A DNA stretch of 27,499 nt from a virus. The position numbers were made by a program, and so were the translations under genes. Shown here piece by piece: positions 1 to 6,302 of this stretch. Numbering within the stretch: the first letter of the stretch is position 1; each line of letters opens with the position of its first letter. Under the pieces are notes generated by a model. The model was not told where the DNA came from and did no database searches. It was given only the letters and a program-made list of their open reading frames with translations. The stretch spans positions 1 to 27,499 of the IMG/VR virus record IMGVR_UViG_3300003323_000451. One strand, written 5' to 3'.

Positions 1-47
1 CCGCGCTCGATGCCGCAGCGTCGCAGCACAAGTTTTCGTGGGAGTAG
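1..47 (+). CDS. 3' end of an upstream gene (partial)
   Basis: The frame beginning at base 3 reads ALDAAASQHKFSWE and stops with TAG at 45-47. The start lies outside the window. The orientation matches the following gene cluster, and the 43-base gap to the next start is typical of this region. With only 14 residues, no family can be named. The other two frames are also open for a short way, so this is a weak call. Confidence 0.3.
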   Translation, partial: ALDAAASQHKFSWE

Positions 48-90
48 CGCGCTGACGCGGCGAGTGCGACGCAAAACATAGGAAAAGGCA

Positions 91-489
91 ATGAAACACC
101 TCTGGGAAGCTGACCACGCTTACTACTGCAACGAGGGCAACTATTACGCCCGGGAGCGCGTCGACGACGAATTCAAGTCGTGGGCTGAGTTCATCGCCGC
201 ATATGCCGATGCGGATTTCGATTTGAACCTCGTGTTTCGCTTCGACTGGCTGGAGGGCGAAGAGCACAACGCCGGGAAGTTCGACGGCGACGAACACTAT
301 CGCAACGGTCGGCTACTGATCTTCTGGATGGGCCAGCGCAAGGGCCTTTACCGATGGTCTGAGGTTTCGGTGTGCCGAGCCGACGAGCCTGAGGTCATCA
401 AGTTTCTGAAGCCGCGCTTCGATTACCTGATGGAGCTTTGGGCGCCGTTCAACGAGCCCGAACCTCAGGCCCAATCGGCTGCAGCATGA
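91..489 (+). CDS. Conserved phage hypothetical protein, acidic, aromatic-rich
   Basis: This 132-residue protein starts at ATG 91 behind a purine-rich AGGAAAAGG. It is rich in Trp, Tyr and Phe and in acidic residues: the first 15 residues include Trp5, His9, two Tyr and Cys13, and the middle has several Trp and a Phe-Arg-Phe-Asp-Trp stretch. No signal peptide or membrane segment is visible. The look is that of small hypothetical proteins often seen in early regions of alphaproteobacterial phages, but that is recall and not a search result. No function can be assigned. The Ala-rich C-terminus is probably disordered. A short 6-bp inverted repeat (TGACGG/CCGTCA, 487-505) lies over its stop codon. 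Confidence 0.8.
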   Translation: MKHLWEADHAYYCNEGNYYARERVDDEFKSWAEFIAAYADADFDLNLVFRFDWLEGEEHNAGKFDGDEHYRNGRLLIFWMGQRKGLYRWSEVSVCRADEPEVIKFLKPRFDYLMELWAPFNEPEPQAQSAAA

Positions 490-529
490 CGGTGATGGGC
501 CGTCACGGTCGCAAAACGGGGGAAGCACG

Positions 530-1036
530 ATGAGCCGATCTGGATATACCGACGACTGCGATGACAACTGGCAGATGATCTGCTGGCGGGGCGCGGTCAC
601 CAAGGCGATGAAGGGCCGACGCGGTCAGGAATTCCTGAACGAAATGATCGCGGCGCTCGACGCTCTGCCGGAGAAGAAACTGATCGCAGATGACCTTGAG
701 CACGAGGGCGCTGTATGCGCCATTGGCTCTGTGGGTCTGGCCCGCGGGATCGACATGTCCAAGTTGGACCCACACGAGCCCGATCAGGTGGCGACGGCCT
801 TCGGGATTGCGCCCGCCATGGCGCAAGAGATCGTCTACATGAACGATGAAATGGGCAGCCACAGGGAAACACCTGAGACCCGCTTCGCACGGATGCGCGC
901 GTGGATCAAATCGGAGATTTGGTGTTGGCGCGGCTGCGTTGAAAACCCCTCAGGAAAAATCGAGCGCTACCGCAACTTCGGTCATTGGGGCTCTCACCTG
1001 CACTACAAGTGCGTAATTGCCCTGAACGAGTGCTGA
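530..1036 (+). CDS. Conserved phage hypothetical protein (MSRSGY...DDC family)
   Basis: This 168-residue protein starts at ATG 530 after a good GGGGAAG ribosome site. The N-terminus (Ser-Gly-Tyr, then Asp-Asp-Cys) and the core with RRGQEFLNEM, ALDALPEKKL and VYMNDEMG resemble a hypothetical protein I recall as widespread in phages and prophages of proteobacteria. Its role is unknown. In the relatives I recall, the protein ends soon after the segment equivalent to ETPETRFARMRAW. Here about 40 more residues follow (three Cys, two Trp, several His), so the C-terminus may be an extension or the product of an old frameshift. No catalytic motif, membrane helix or signal peptide is seen. Confidence 0.85.
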   Translation: MSRSGYTDDCDDNWQMICWRGAVTKAMKGRRGQEFLNEMIAALDALPEKKLIADDLEHEGAVCAIGSVGLARGIDMSKLDPHEPDQVATAFGIAPAMAQEIVYMNDEMGSHRETPETRFARMRAWIKSEIWCWRGCVENPSGKIERYRNFGHWGSHLHYKCVIALNEC

Positions 1037-1062
1037 GCGGCGCACAGGAGAGGTGATCGATC

Positions 1063-1317
1063 ATGATGGCTGAAGAAATCGAAAAAGCTGGCGGCCCTGC
1101 ATTTCCTGGCGCCATCCCCGCCAACTTCCACGAAGCATGGCCCGGAATGACATTGCGGGACTGGTTCGCCGCGCAGGCGCTCTGCGGCCTTCTTCAAAAC
1201 CTGCATGTGCAGGGGTCGTTCGATCATGGAGTTCGGCGGAACGCAGAAGCCGCCTACTCGCTTGCTGACGCCATGATGGAAGCTCGCAAACGCGATCCAG
1301 AACCAGTTGAGCAGTGA
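1063..1317 (+). CDS. Small phage protein with GGPAFP / GMTLRDWFA motif
   Basis: This 84-residue protein starts at ATG 1063, with AGGAGAGG 9-14 bases upstream. A second in-frame ATG at 1066 is an alternative. It carries GGPAFP near residue 10 and PGMTLRDWFAAQAL near residue 27, then a helical segment and ADAMMEARK near the end. This motif pair is familiar from many small phage proteins of unknown function. It is most likely a soluble, mainly helical protein. I know of no experimentally defined role. Confidence 0.85.
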   Translation: MMAEEIEKAGGPAFPGAIPANFHEAWPGMTLRDWFAAQALCGLLQNLHVQGSFDHGVRRNAEAAYSLADAMMEARKRDPEPVEQ

Positions 1318-1406
1318 TGCGCCCTGTGCGTCCCAGATTCCAAAAAGTCGTTGCGGTCTGAATTGATTCTGAGAACGTGAGATTGGCTCAACCAACGGAG
1401 GCGGCC

Positions 1407-1604
1407 ATGAAACTGAGTGAAATGCGCGCAAGCGACAAGTTGATTGCGGATAGTGGCTTTACCTGTCTCAACGCGGGCGAACACGTCGTTCAAGCGGACG
1501 GCGAAGGCCAATTGTTCATCGCCTGTAGCGACGGCAAGCACTATCTCGCCGGGCAAACTGACTTCAAAAACCCAGACCTGTTAGTCGGCCTTACGAGAGG
1601 ATGA
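1407..1604 (+). CDS. Small hypothetical protein
   Basis: This 65-residue protein starts with MKLSEMRASDKL. The ATG at 1407 is chosen over an upstream in-frame start at 1377 because ACGGAGGCGG lies just before it and the upstream 10 residues have no ribosome site. It is a compact, mixed-charge protein with Cys near residues 18 and 39 and no recognisable domain. Its stop (TGA at 1602-1604) lies directly before the next start, so translation of the two is probably coupled. Confidence 0.65.
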   Translation: MKLSEMRASDKLIADSGFTCLNAGEHVVQADGEGQLFIACSDGKHYLAGQTDFKNPDLLVGLTRG

Positions 1605-1606
1605 CC

Positions 1607-1897
1607 ATGTTCGGACGAGTCCCCGCCCAGCCGATCGTTCACACCCTCAAAACCCATCCAACCGCATGGGACGCAGTCGCCAGCGGTCAGAAGCGCTTTG
1701 AGGTCCGTAAGAATGATCGCTTCTTTCAACGCGGCGACATCGTCCGCCTACGTAAATGCGCTCCGGCCGGGAGTGGTCTTATGTACGCCAATCCCGAGCC
1801 GGAGCCTTTGGAGTTCGAAATCGGCTGGATTTTGCAAGGCCCGCAGTACGGGCTCGAAAGTGGATACGTGGTGTTCCAGCTCGAACCAAAGTCCTGA
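1607..1897 (+). CDS. DUF3850 (ASCH/PUA-like) protein
   Basis: This 96-residue protein matches the DUF3850 pattern: VHTLKTHPTAWDAV, then a Gly, then KRFEVRKNDR with FQRGDIVRLRK following, and a C-terminal GYVVFQL strand. DUF3850 belongs to the ASCH/PUA-like beta-barrel group, expected to bind RNA or modified nucleic acid; the phage role is unknown. The ATG at 1607 is preferred over 1601 because GAGAGG sits 6 bases before 1607 but directly abuts 1601. Its TGA overlaps the next ATG (TGATG at 1895-1899), indicating translational coupling. Confidence 0.8.
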   Translation: MFGRVPAQPIVHTLKTHPTAWDAVASGQKRFEVRKNDRFFQRGDIVRLRKCAPAGSGLMYANPEPEPLEFEIGWILQGPQYGLESGYVVFQLEPKS

Positions 1898-2289
1898 TGG
1901 AGAGCACGGTGGTGCAGAGCGCAGACGAAAGGCGCGGCTACTCGCGAGGCTATAACCGCGCCGGAGCACGATACCACACGCGCATGGAGCGCGTAATTGG
2001 TATTGCGCGCCTCTACCAAGCCAAGCTACTCGGCCTAATCTCGGACGCCGAGGCCAAGCGCACGTGCGCAACGTGCCACCGCTGGAATCGCGGAGACGGT
2101 CTCAACAATGCCGAAAGCTGCAAATGGGGGACATGCTCTACAGACTTCGTTTTCGGTCTTGAGCCTCGCATGTGGATCGACTTCCCGCTCCACCATCCAA
2201 GAACGCACGGAGCGAAGATCACAACGTCCGAGGATTTCGGTTGCGTGAACTGGCTTCCCTGGGAGCCAACCGCGCCAGTAGATCAGTGA
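1897..2289 (+). CDS. Cys-containing hypothetical protein
   Basis: This 130-residue protein starts at ATG 1897 in a TGATG overlap with the upstream gene. The N-terminal half is basic and helical (RRGYSRGYNRAGARYHTRME). The middle carries CATCHRW, then about 15 residues on CKWGTC, which together give four Cys in two pairs and suggest a metal-binding knuckle. A C-terminal part with several Trp follows (MWIDF, NWLPWEP). No family is recognised. A longer version starting at 1756 in the same frame would overlap the DUF3850 gene and has no ribosome site, so it was not used. Confidence 0.65.
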   Translation: MESTVVQSADERRGYSRGYNRAGARYHTRMERVIGIARLYQAKLLGLISDAEAKRTCATCHRWNRGDGLNNAESCKWGTCSTDFVFGLEPRMWIDFPLHHPRTHGAKITTSEDFGCVNWLPWEPTAPVDQ

Positions 2290-2316
2290 CCGCCGCAGAA
2301 CGATACGGAGCCCACA

Positions 2317-2541
2317 ATGTGGCAAGTAGTCCAAAAGGAAAGAAACCCGTCGAGGGCTCGCGTTATCAACGCAAGGCGCCGGGCATTCCAGCAGCGCGCT
2401 CCGCGCTGGCGAGGATGGCAGGCGAAGAAGTACGGGCCTGGCGCGCGTTATTCGATACCCAGAATGCCGCTGATGTACTGGCGGATGGAAGGATACCGAA
2501 TTTTCGGATGGGTACCGCGTGAGCGGACCACACTTGGCTAG
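2317..2541 (+). CDS. Small basic Arg/Trp-rich hypothetical protein
   Basis: This 74-residue protein starts at ATG 2317 and has GGAG six bases upstream, a good ribosome site. It is strongly basic (many Arg, several Trp and Tyr), which would fit a nucleic-acid-binding or membrane-active peptide, but no family is recognised. A different frame (2172-2522) is also open here, so the call rests mainly on the ribosome site and on the fit between neighbouring genes. Confidence 0.45.
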   Translation: MWQVVQKERNPSRARVINARRRAFQQRAPRWRGWQAKKYGPGARYSIPRMPLMYWRMEGYRIFGWVPRERTTLG

Positions 2542-2564
2542 GCTGCGTTCAACAGGAGGATGAA

Positions 2565-2765
2565 ATGGCAAAGAAGTACTTCTGCGACGGATGCGGGGAT
2601 GAAATCCGTTCGTGGGGCGAGCGGAACTCATTCCGGGTGACGGTCGAGAGCAACGATCAGACGAAGGTGGGCGCCGAGTTCGATTGCTGCGACCCGTGCG
2701 GCCGGCGTCTGGTCGAAAACGCCAACCCCAAAACCTGGGTCCGGGCCGCACCGAAAGCTGCGTGA
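2565..2765 (+). CDS. Zinc-ribbon-like mini-protein
   Basis: This 66-residue protein starts at ATG 2565 behind a strong AGGAGG site. CDGCG at residues 8-12 and CCDPCG at about residues 41-46 form two Cys pairs separated by a predicted beta-rich stretch (FRVTVES), the layout of a single zinc ribbon. The segment after the second pair (RRLVENANPKTW) is a short helix. Such mini-proteins are frequent in phages, where they may act as DNA-, RNA- or protein-binding adaptors; nothing here reveals the partner. Confidence 0.75.
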   Translation: MAKKYFCDGCGDEIRSWGERNSFRVTVESNDQTKVGAEFDCCDPCGRRLVENANPKTWVRAAPKAA

Positions 2766-2810
2766 GGCTCGGTGACGTGTCGTCTGCGCGAGATTGCAGG
2801 GAGGGATGAA

Positions 2811-3023
2811 ATGGACTGGAGTGACACGCGGAATAGGTTTGAAAAGCAGCGCGAGGCCGTCCGTGAAACATTCATGGTGCCGGATCGGCTGCTGCGCGGG
2901 CGCAAGTATTTCTGCTCGGATTGCAACGAAGGCCGAAGCTGCACACGTCCCGATGGACGTTGCCCGATGTGCGGCGGGGCCAGAATCGTCCCGGTTCCCT
3001 ACGGACGTGACGTAGATAGGTAG
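2811..3023 (+). CDS. Zinc-ribbon-like mini-protein
   Basis: This 70-residue protein begins MDWSDTRNRFEKQRE at ATG 2811, preceded by GGGAGGGATGAA, a strong ribosome site. A GTG start at 2772 in the same frame is less likely. The N-terminal half is a charged helix. The C-terminal half has CSDC, then an extra Cys, then CPMCGG, a compact zinc-ribbon arrangement. The leader GAGGGATGA before its ATG is nearly repeated before the gene at 5744. No family beyond zinc ribbon is recognised. Confidence 0.7.
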   Translation: MDWSDTRNRFEKQREAVRETFMVPDRLLRGRKYFCSDCNEGRSCTRPDGRCPMCGGARIVPVPYGRDVDR

Positions 3024-3034
3024 GCAGCGACACA

Positions 3035-3295
3035 ATGGTTCAATGGCGACAAGAATCCGAGCGATGGCGCAAGGCGCACGACAAGCTCCAGCTTGAGATG
3101 CGCACGAACCGCGATTTGATCGAGCACTTCAGAGCCTTCCTGCGCCACAAGGAGCTACACGAGCAATTCGTGGAGTTTCTTCTGTCGGCTTGCCTCGGCG
3201 AGGAGAAAGCTACCGAGATCATGAAAGAAATCCGAGACGAGAAGACGCAGCAGGGCGCAGTCAGCAGTAGTTCGATCAGGGAGCACGGAAAATGA
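3035..3295 (+). CDS. Helical charged hypothetical protein
   Basis: This 86-residue, highly charged protein starts at ATG 3035. It is predicted to be almost entirely helical, with heptad-like stretches (WRKAHDKLQLEMRTNRDLIEHF, split over two turns, then a second helix). This suggests a small coiled-coil or helical-hairpin protein. Its stop overlaps the start of the MazG-like gene by four bases (ATGA at 3292-3295), so the two are translationally coupled. No family is recognised. Confidence 0.65.
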   Translation: MVQWRQESERWRKAHDKLQLEMRTNRDLIEHFRAFLRHKELHEQFVEFLLSACLGEEKATEIMKEIRDEKTQQGAVSSSSIREHGK

Positions 3296-3741
3296 CGGAT
3301 TGGCCTTGCCACTCTCTCGACCGCATCCACTGGTGCGACCGCGACGGACCCGGCGGCTTCATGGGCCACACCTGCGTGCCAACACCGCAGGGTCCGCTGT
3401 GCATTACGCCGGAGACGGCCAAGCTAGCGATGCAGGTTCATTGGCGCCGATCCTCGCCGCAAGTTGGCGAAGCTGGTTCCGAAGAAGACATTCGGTTCCT
3501 GGCGCTCGCGATGGCTGGTGAAGCCGGCGAAGCCGCGAACGTGGTCAAGAAGGCATGGCGCGATGGCTACAAGACGAGTCGGATCAAGCTTGCTGAGGAG
3601 ATCGCCGGAACGGCTTGCTACCTGATCGGTCTCGCGCACGCGATCAGCTTGGACCTGGATAACGAGATGCGACGGCAAATGGCGTCATTCGAACGGCGAT
3701 ACGACGCACCTCAGCAGTCAACGACGGAAAACAAACGATGA
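3292..3741 (+). CDS. MazG-like nucleotide pyrophosphohydrolase, possibly inactive
   Basis: This 149-residue protein has an N-terminal Cys/His/Trp-containing segment of about 45 residues followed by an all-alpha NTP pyrophosphohydrolase core. GEAGEAANVVKKAW (residues 76-89) supplies the Glu-x-x-Glu pair (Glu77, Glu80), and KLAEEIAGTACYLIGLA (99-115) matches the second metal-binding helix. Active MazG-type enzymes there carry Glu-x-x-Asp; here the expected Asp is Gly106. Family members hydrolyse NTPs, dNTPs or alarmone-related nucleotides with Mg2+. Loss of this Asp suggests reduced or changed activity, or a binding-only role. The gene overlaps both neighbours by four bases. Confidence 0.8.
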   Translation: MTDWPCHSLDRIHWCDRDGPGGFMGHTCVPTPQGPLCITPETAKLAMQVHWRRSSPQVGEAGSEEDIRFLALAMAGEAGEAANVVKKAWRDGYKTSRIKLAEEIAGTACYLIGLAHAISLDLDNEMRRQMASFERRYDAPQQSTTENKR

Positions 3742-3923
3742 AGGTGCCATTCCCAACCGGCGACGAACTTCGTCAGCAGTTGCGCGGCTCAGACTGCTTG
3801 GCCGCCGAGGCTGCGGTGAAGGGCGAGACCGAAGAAGAATGCCTGGAGCGCCTGGTAGGCATTGCGGAGCAAGCTCGAGCGCACTGGCTTTTGACGTTGC
3901 TTCGGAAAGCAACTGCACGCTGA
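3738..3923 (+). CDS. Small acidic helical hypothetical protein
   Basis: This 61-residue protein begins MKVPFPTGDELRQQL at ATG 3738, overlapping the stop of the MazG-like gene (ATGA). It is helical and acidic in the middle (GETEEECLERLVGIAEQA), with a more hydrophobic basic C-terminal helix (HWLLTLLRKATAR). No family is recognised. Its tight coupling to the MazG-like gene suggests co-expression but does not prove a functional link. Confidence 0.6.
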   Translation: MKVPFPTGDELRQQLRGSDCLAAEAAVKGETEEECLERLVGIAEQARAHWLLTLLRKATAR

Positions 3924-3944
3924 CATCACACGATGGAGCAATAG

Positions 3945-4151
3945 ATGGCATTCTGGAAACCAATCGAGACGGCACCGAAAGACCGCGCGATTGAAGTCCG
4001 CGGCGAAGCTGGACCTTACGGTGTGACCTCATGGACCGGCCGGGCCATGTGGGGTTGTCCGGTGAACTGGCACAAAGATAGCTCCACATGGCTTAGCGAG
4101 GACGGCGCCGTGTTGCACCTGGCCGGCTATATCCCGACTGAGTGGCGGTGA
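3945..4151 (+). CDS. Small phage protein of the W-x-PIETAPKD type
   Basis: This 68-residue protein starts at ATG 3945 with GGAG seven bases upstream. It opens with FWKPIETAPKDRAIEVRG, a signature I recall from many small phage proteins and one comparable to the short DUF551-like group. Trp-rich beta segments follow (TSWTGRAMWG, TWLSEDG, and LAGYIPTEW at the end). The fold is probably a small beta sandwich or barrel. Function is unknown. Confidence 0.75.
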   Translation: MAFWKPIETAPKDRAIEVRGEAGPYGVTSWTGRAMWGCPVNWHKDSSTWLSEDGAVLHLAGYIPTEWR

Positions 4152-4153
4152 CG

Positions 4154-4363
4154 ATGACACAGCGACAGAGCATCCTGCTCCTTGCCTCATATTGCGGCGA
4201 GGACAATCCTAAGTGCACCGACGAGGTGCCATGTCTTGAATGCCTGAAGATGTGCAACGTGGCTTCAGCCAACGTCGAAAAGCTCTCGGTGCACGGCGGT
4301 TGGGATTACATGCGATCTATCGCTGACGGTGAGTGTGCTGTCACCAGCAAGGAGAAACCATGA
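4154..4363 (+). CDS. Cys-rich small hypothetical protein
   Basis: This 69-residue protein starts at ATG 4154, two bases after the previous stop. An upstream GTG at 4142 in frame would overlap the previous gene. It contains six Cys: one in SYCGED, three in a cluster CLECLKMC near residue 30, and others before and after, compatible with metal binding. Its stop overlaps the ATG of the HD hydrolase (ATGA at 4360-4363). No family is recognised. Confidence 0.6.
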   Translation: MTQRQSILLLASYCGEDNPKCTDEVPCLECLKMCNVASANVEKLSVHGGWDYMRSIADGECAVTSKEKP

Positions 4364-4797
4364 AATCCAACCTATCGCTTGCCATCAAGATTGCGACTGA
4401 GGCGCACGATGGCCAGACCGACCGGGGTGGCGCACCCTATATCCTGCACCCTCTCCGGGTGATGATGGCCGTCCAAGGCGACCGCGAACGGATCGCGGCG
4501 GTGCTGCACGATGTTGCCGAGGATTGCCCTGAGTGGCCCCTGGCCAAGCTTAAGGAGCAGCCGTTTTCCGGCGCGGTGTGTGACGCCCTGGACGCGCTGA
4601 CCCGGCGCCCCGGCGAGGATTATTTCGACTTCATCTTCCGGTGCTCGCTCGACCCAATCGGCCGCATCGTGAAGCTCGCCGACCTCAAGGACAACCAAGA
4701 CCTATCGCGCATCAAGCACCCAACCGAGAAGGACGCCGAGCGTGTGCGCAAGTACGTAAATGCGAGCATGATCCTGCTATCGAGCGTTCATACCTGA
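4360..4797 (+). CDS. MESH1/SpoT-like HD-domain phosphohydrolase
   Basis: This 145-residue single-domain protein fits the HD hydrolase half of RelA/SpoT enzymes, as in stand-alone MESH1-type (p)ppGpp 3'-pyrophosphohydrolases. Seen in order are AHDGQTDRGGAPYILHPL (His30 in HPL), the HD pair in AAVLHDVAED (His50-Asp51, Glu54-Asp55), a helix with DALTRRPGEDYFDF, and VKLADLKDN (Asp108), so all expected Mn2+ ligands and the late Asp are present. No synthetase or TGS domain follows. ATG 4360 is chosen because AAGGAG precedes it; an earlier in-frame start at 4333 has none. Likely role: lowering alarmone levels or degrading a nucleotide signal in the infected cell. The substrate is inferred. Confidence 0.85.
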   Translation: MKSNLSLAIKIATEAHDGQTDRGGAPYILHPLRVMMAVQGDRERIAAVLHDVAEDCPEWPLAKLKEQPFSGAVCDALDALTRRPGEDYFDFIFRCSLDPIGRIVKLADLKDNQDLSRIKHPTEKDAERVRKYVNASMILLSSVHT

Positions 4798-4808
4798 GGA
4801 TTGATCAC

Positions 4809-5030
4809 ATGGATTCGATTGAGCGCCAGATGATCATCGACGTCCATCGGCAACAGCAGCCGATATCGGAGCTTCAGCGGAAGGCCGACAAGGCTGAGTG
4901 CCGCCGATCCAAACTCTGGACCCAGGAGGAGCTAGATCTGGCAAAGGCCAAAGCCATGGAGTGGGTCGAGTATTTTGCCGACGCAGAGGCCACACCTGAC
5001 CACAGACCGAACAAGGAGCAGGGAACATGA
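4809..5030 (+). CDS. Charged helical hypothetical protein
   Basis: This 73-residue protein begins MDSIERQMIIDVHRQQQ at ATG 4809, with GAGG nine bases upstream. It is composed almost wholly of charged helix (ISELQRKADKAECRRSKLW, then a second helix EELDLAKAKAMEWVEYFADA) and probably forms a helical hairpin. Longer starts in the same frame lie inside the HD hydrolase gene. Its stop overlaps the next ATG (ATGA at 5027-5030). No family is recognised. Confidence 0.6.
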   Translation: MDSIERQMIIDVHRQQQPISELQRKADKAECRRSKLWTQEELDLAKAKAMEWVEYFADAEATPDHRPNKEQGT

Positions 5031-5212
5031 CGCAGGACCGGTGCCCTATTGTAAACCCGTGGGCGTGTTTCGGCGCACGGTGCCAATTCTTCGGGATCTG
5101 CGACCACAACCGTCGTCTGGATGGTCGGCCTCTGTGTCAGGCCCAAGAACGTCTAGACCCTGAATTTGAGACGGTTCTGTATGACAACCTTTGGGACCTT
5201 TACGCCCGGTGA
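5027..5212 (+). CDS. Cys-rich small hypothetical protein
   Basis: This 61-residue protein starts at ATG 5027 after AAGGAG and overlaps the previous stop by four bases. Five Cys lie in the first 40 residues (DRCPIVNPWACFGARCQFFGIC split around Trp, then PLCQAQERL), a pattern suggesting metal binding or a compact knuckle. The C-terminal part is acidic and aromatic (ETVLYDNLWDLY). No known family is recognised. Confidence 0.6.
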   Translation: MTQDRCPIVNPWACFGARCQFFGICDHNRRLDGRPLCQAQERLDPEFETVLYDNLWDLYAR

Positions 5213-5251
5213 TAAGCGATCTGCGCCGCGAAACACACGAAGGAGACTGAA

Positions 5252-5446
5252 ATGCCAATGTCACACGGTCCGCGCTGCGAATGTGTCGAGTGCCGGATGA
5301 CGAACTGCGGCGCGTTCTCGCACAAACCGCTGCCGCCATTTTCAGCGTTCCTGCTCCCGTGCCCGATTTGCAACGGCGTCGAGGGTTGCGATCACACGGT
5401 CTTGGAGCGGGCCAAAGCGGAAAGCGAACGAAGGAAGCAGCCATGA
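5252..5446 (+). CDS. Cys-rich zinc-binding-like mini-protein
   Basis: This 64-residue protein starts at ATG 5252 with GGAG upstream. CECVEC (residues 9-14) plus a Cys a few residues later, and CPICNGVEGCDH (about 37-48), supply seven Cys and a His, enough for one or two zinc sites. The C-terminal end is a charged helix (LERAKAESERRKQP). It overlaps the following gene by four bases. Function is unknown. Confidence 0.65.
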   Translation: MPMSHGPRCECVECRMTNCGAFSHKPLPPFSAFLLPCPICNGVEGCDHTVLERAKAESERRKQP

Positions 5447-5706
5447 CCACCAGAACCGTAGCCGTCCAGTCCATCGTCAAGGTGACAGTTGACGAGACCA
5501 AATTCACCCCGGAGTTCCTGGCCGACTTCCGGCGGGTGATGTACCCGCTCAACACGGTTGAGGACCACATCGAGCACCTCGCGCAGCTCTACGCCCGCGG
5601 GGTCTATGACAACTTCACCGGCTTCATCGAGGGCTACGGCCCACCGAAGGACTTCGGCATCGAGGTCAAGATCACCGACGTAACCGAGGAAATCCAGCGC
5701 GAGTAG
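5443..5706 (+). CDS. Conserved phage hypothetical protein
   Basis: This 87-residue acidic protein begins MTTRTVAVQSIVKVTVDE at ATG 5443, with AAGGAAG upstream and a four-base overlap with the previous stop. It shows a beta-strand pair, then FTPEFLADFRRVMYPLNTVEDHIEHLAQLYARG (helical, split), and ends with an acidic strand (FGIEVKITDVTEE). The 'FTPEFLADFR ... HLAQLYARG' pattern resembles small phage proteins of unknown function. No catalytic residues are apparent. Confidence 0.7.
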   Translation: MTTRTVAVQSIVKVTVDETKFTPEFLADFRRVMYPLNTVEDHIEHLAQLYARGVYDNFTGFIEGYGPPKDFGIEVKITDVTEEIQRE

Positions 5707-5743
5707 AGCGCTGATGGGCAATCGGCGATCAAGGAGGGATGAC

Positions 5744-6004
5744 ATGCCACTGAAATTCACCAGCAAGGAAAAGCGTGACGAACTTGCCGAGCGGCTAGCA
5801 ACGCTCTCCCAGCGCATGATCCGGTCGTGGGACCAAGGGCACGATGGCAAGATCACGGTCACCGACGAAATGATCGGCGACATTCAGACCGCAGCGGCTG
5901 TTGTCGGCTTGGCCGAAATCGAACCGACGGATGAACTGCCCCCAGATCGACCATACGATCCGTCGCGCGACCCCACGAAAGCTGGCGCCAATGGCGGCTA
6001 CTGA
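5744..6004 (+). CDS. Small hypothetical protein
   Basis: This 86-residue protein starts MPLKFTSKEKRDELAERL at ATG 5744, directly after a near-perfect AAGGAGGGATGAC ribosome site. An earlier in-frame ATG at 5714 lacks one. The first half is helical and charged; the C-terminal 25 residues are Pro/Asp-rich and probably disordered (DELPPDRPYDPSRDP). No family is recognised. Confidence 0.65.
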   Translation: MPLKFTSKEKRDELAERLATLSQRMIRSWDQGHDGKITVTDEMIGDIQTAAAVVGLAEIEPTDELPPDRPYDPSRDPTKAGANGGY

Positions 6005-6014
6005 TCAGACTTAG

Positions 6015-6140
6015 ATGATCGGGGGACTTCGTGGTGCAGATCGAACTGATCGGACTATCCTGATCGCCAAGTACGTCGCGACGAACGGCTTGAGATGGCC
6101 TAGCGAGACGCAGACGGTCTGCATCACCAAGTCCCTCTAA
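6015..6140 (+). CDS. Possible 41-residue mini-protein
   Basis: An open frame runs from ATG 6015 to TAA 6138-6140, beginning MIGGLRGADRTDRT and ending VCITKSL. It fills what would otherwise be an unusually long gap (6005-6149) in a tightly packed cluster. The ribosome site is poor, and a frame of this length can arise by chance, so it is only a candidate. Confidence 0.28.
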   Translation: MIGGLRGADRTDRTILIAKYVATNGLRWPSETQTVCITKSL

Positions 6141-6149
6141 GAGGCAGAT

Positions 6150-6302
6150 ATGAAGTATGAAACCGCAAAGGCCAAGGCCGACAAGCTGCTCCGAGAGGGC
6201 GACGCATTGGCTCGGACCGACCCGGCTGAAAGCCGCCGGCTACTCCGCAAATGCCGTCGTTATCGCAAGAAGCAGCGCGACCTGATCGCACCCAAGAGAT
6301 GA
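6150..6302 (+). CDS. Short basic helical protein (50 residues)
   Basis: The open frame starts at ATG 6150, with AGAGG just upstream, and runs to TGA 6300-6302. It encodes 50 residues: MKYETAKAKADKLLREGD, then LARTDPAESRRLLRKC and RRYRKKQRD. It is strongly basic and helical, likely a small nucleic-acid- or protein-binding helix. The stop overlaps the next gene's ATG (ATGA at 6299-6302), the same coupling used throughout the cluster, which supports it despite its small size. Confidence 0.6.
   Translation: MKYETAKAKADKLLREGDALARTDPAESRRLLRKCRRYRKKQRDLIAPKR

Noticed and set aside
487-505. TGACGG/CCGTCA inverted repeat after the first full gene considered as a terminator
   Set aside because: The stem is only 6 bp and no U-run follows, while the next gene starts 25 bases later with a good ribosome site.
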